Positions 63,120-64,000 of a DNA stretch of 64,000 nucleotides are shown here, piece by piece. The translations under genes and the position numbers were made by a program. Each line of letters starts with the position of its first letter. Positions within the stretch are counted from its first letter, which is position 1. Below the pieces are notes generated by a model that had not been told where the DNA came from, did not search any database, and was given only the letters and a program-made list of their open reading frames with translations. Source of the DNA: an uncultured Corynebacterium sp. (GTDB lineage Bacteria; Actinomycetota; Actinomycetes; Mycobacteriales; Mycobacteriaceae); assembly GCF_946221105.1 (NCBI RefSeq), contig NZ_CAMICL010000002.1:26929-90928 (forward strand), in the 5' to 3' direction.

Positions 63120-63152
63120 GCCGTACACACATGAGGTGATTGCGTGTACGGC
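63120..63152. repeat. 9-bp inverted repeat before the repeat-protein stop
   Basis: GCCGTACAC (63120-63128) pairs with GTGTACGGC (63144-63152), just 3' of the minus-strand gene at 63160. Confidence 0.6.
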
Positions 63153-63159
63153 TAAAGGG

Positions 63160-63459
63160 TTAGTCGGGTACAACTTCTAGATGCCGCTTCGGCTTACTGC
63201 CCTCGGTGCTCTCAGGCGTGTCGCCGTCACCGTTCTCAGGTGTATCGCTGTCCCCTTCGGTGCTGGCGGACTTGTCACCGTCCCCTTCGGTGCTGGCGGA
63301 CTTGTCACCGTCGAGATTCACCTCGAACTCTTCGGCATACTTGCGCAACTGCGCAAGGCGCTCCTTTGTCGCTTTGTGTGCACGGCGCGCCTCGTTCACG
63401 GTATCTTTTGCTTGCTGCTCATCGCGCAGCGCTGCTGCGTAATCGTCTCTGAAAGACAT
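63160..63459 (-). CDS. Small acidic protein with tandem decapeptide repeat
   Basis: A 99-aa protein. Residues 1-50 form a helical, probably coiled-coil segment (YAAALRDEQQAKDTVNEARR; AHKATKERLAQLRKYAEEFE). Then comes an acidic repeat, DGDKSASTEG twice, and variants DSDTPENG and DGDTPESTEG. AAGGAG lies 8 nt before ATG 63459. Not recognised; an accessory mobilisation or partner protein is possible from context only. Confidence 0.6.
   Translation of the reverse strand: MSFRDDYAAALRDEQQAKDTVNEARRAHKATKERLAQLRKYAEEFEVNLDGDKSASTEGDGDKSASTEGDSDTPENGDGDTPESTEGSKPKRHLEVVPD
63251..63310. repeat. 30-bp perfect tandem repeat, two copies
   Basis: 63251-63280 and 63281-63310 are identical and encode DGDKSASTEG twice in the small acidic protein; a recent duplication. 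Confidence 0.85.
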
Positions 63460-63630
63460 GGTTTGTTCTCCTTGGTTGAATGAACTGTTTATTTGGACTC
63501 GGGGCACGACGGTGGAGCGCGCGTGTGTAGTAGCACGGCCATCACCCATCAGCCCTCGCACTCAGTTCAAGACCCAGCCTGACTAGCTGAGCTAAGCGGC
63601 GGGATCTCGTCGTAGGCGGGTTTGTCCGCA
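63460..63630. other. Intergenic gap between excisionase and repeat-protein genes
   Basis: 171 bp holding the AAGGAG of the 63459 start and probably its promoter. A tRNA-like 5' half (minus-strand GCTTAGCTCAGC near 63597) is visible but does not fold into a cloverleaf. Confidence 0.4.
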
Positions 63631-63939
63631 TTAGTGCTTCACACCGCCCAGCACCGTGACGAGCTGCTGGCGCTGCTCATCTGTCAGTTGGGGCGCTGCA
63701 TTCACGACGGCATCGACGAAGCCGTCGAATAGCTGCGGGGCAGGGCGGCGTGCGGCCGCGAGGTAGGCGTCGAGATCGTCTTGGCGAATCCGATAGGCGG
63801 TGCCGAAACGGTGGAATGAAAGACGGCCCTCTTTAATAGCTTTTCGCAACGTGGACTCGGAGCCGACGCCGAGATCGGCGAGTTCCTGCAGCGTGTAAAA
63901 GCGTGGCGCGACGGCGGTAGTCGTGTCCTTTTCGGACAT
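63631..63939 (-). CDS. Excisionase-type helix-turn-helix protein
   Basis: A 102-aa MerR-like/HTH_17 DNA-binding protein: FYTLQELADLGVGSESTLRK, then AIKEGRLSFHRFGTAYRIRQ and DDLDAYLAAARR (about 14-62), the winged-helix pattern of Xis and plasmid regulators. The C-terminal helical part (LTDEQRQQLVTVLGGV) may oligomerise. ATG 63939 is preferred; a TTG at 63960 is the alternative. Its partner integrase is not seen in the window; the integrase at 52233 is broken. Confidence 0.78.
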   Translation of the reverse strand: MSEKDTTTAVAPRFYTLQELADLGVGSESTLRKAIKEGRLSFHRFGTAYRIRQDDLDAYLAAARRPAPQLFDGFVDAVVNAAPQLTDEQRQQLVTVLGGVKH

Positions 63940-64000
63940 AGAAAAAGGGTTAAGGGTCAAAAAGTGTGTCCGGAATCGCGGATTTTCACGGATTGACCTG

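Larger units (their letters stand above)
61642..63159. other. 1.5-kb gene-free, palindrome-rich region
   Basis: No open frame here has a ribosome binding site, normal codon usage or recognisable protein. Instead successive palindromes fill it, the clearest listed separately. GC is high but CG and poly-pyrimidine tracts alternate. The setting beside a relaxase gene suggests plasmid functions such as an origin of replication, oriT or incompatibility locus. Confidence 0.6.

Noticed and set aside
63567..63600. tRNA-like 5' half on the minus strand (GCTTAGCTCAGC)
   Set aside because: No anticodon stem, T-arm or matching acceptor strand follows; it is at most a remnant or coincidence.

Overview
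The window is chromosomal DNA from a high-GC actinobacterium, most likely a Corynebacterium. The evidence is a mycothiol gene (mca), DUF families restricted to actinobacteria, many leaderless genes, and a gene order that follows blocks I recall from Mycobacterium tuberculosis. These are pth-rplY-prs-glmU-tetR-mfd on the left and greA-DUF4307-mca-uppS-coaA-glyA-fum-glpX-DUF4245-xseB/xseA-ispH-DUF6542-ychF in the middle. All functions are read from protein sequence by eye; no database search was run.

1-24 kb: a prfC fragment, an FMN reductase, two peptidyl-tRNA hydrolase genes, rplY, a tightly coupled four-gene cassette (thioesterase, amino-acid permease, aromatic aminotransferase, MHS transporter), prs-glmU, transporters, a Tat-exported multicopper oxidase, a very Gly/Ala-rich surface-type protein beside a DUF3558 lipoprotein, tRNA-Gln, and tetR-mfd. 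24-52 kb: tRNA-Leu, enzymes and envelope proteins, photolyase, luxS, then the conserved greA-to-ychF block (transcription fidelity, mycothiol detoxification, polyprenyl lipid, CoA, one-carbon and TCA/gluconeogenic enzymes, exonuclease VII, isoprenoid synthesis), with a drug-efflux/TetR pair inserted.

52.2-64 kb is an accessory island beginning 18 bp after the ychF stop codon. It holds a serine-integrase fragment fused in frame to a lactococcin-972-like bacteriocin domain, the matching bacteriocin ABC transporter, an unidentified gene end, an IS3 remnant, a beheaded HNH nuclease, a complete serine resolvase, then a plasmid-like module: DUF4192, a 47-residue ORF, an SSB, a membrane-anchored unknown, a MobV-like relaxase on the minus strand, a small acidic repeat protein and an excisionase-type HTH protein. 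The gaps in this module are packed with hairpins: a six-hairpin leader, a 40-bp-period array whose stems covary, and a 1.5-kb gene-free stretch made largely of nested palindromes.

Two DNA-level patterns stand out. The word GCYTATCGACG occurs 13 times in the first 49.3 kb, in several reading frames and once between genes, and not at all in the island. At least fifteen genes have a -10-like hexamer ending 6-8 nt before the start codon and no ribosome binding site, so they are probably leaderless; two divergent pairs share overlapping -10 boxes.
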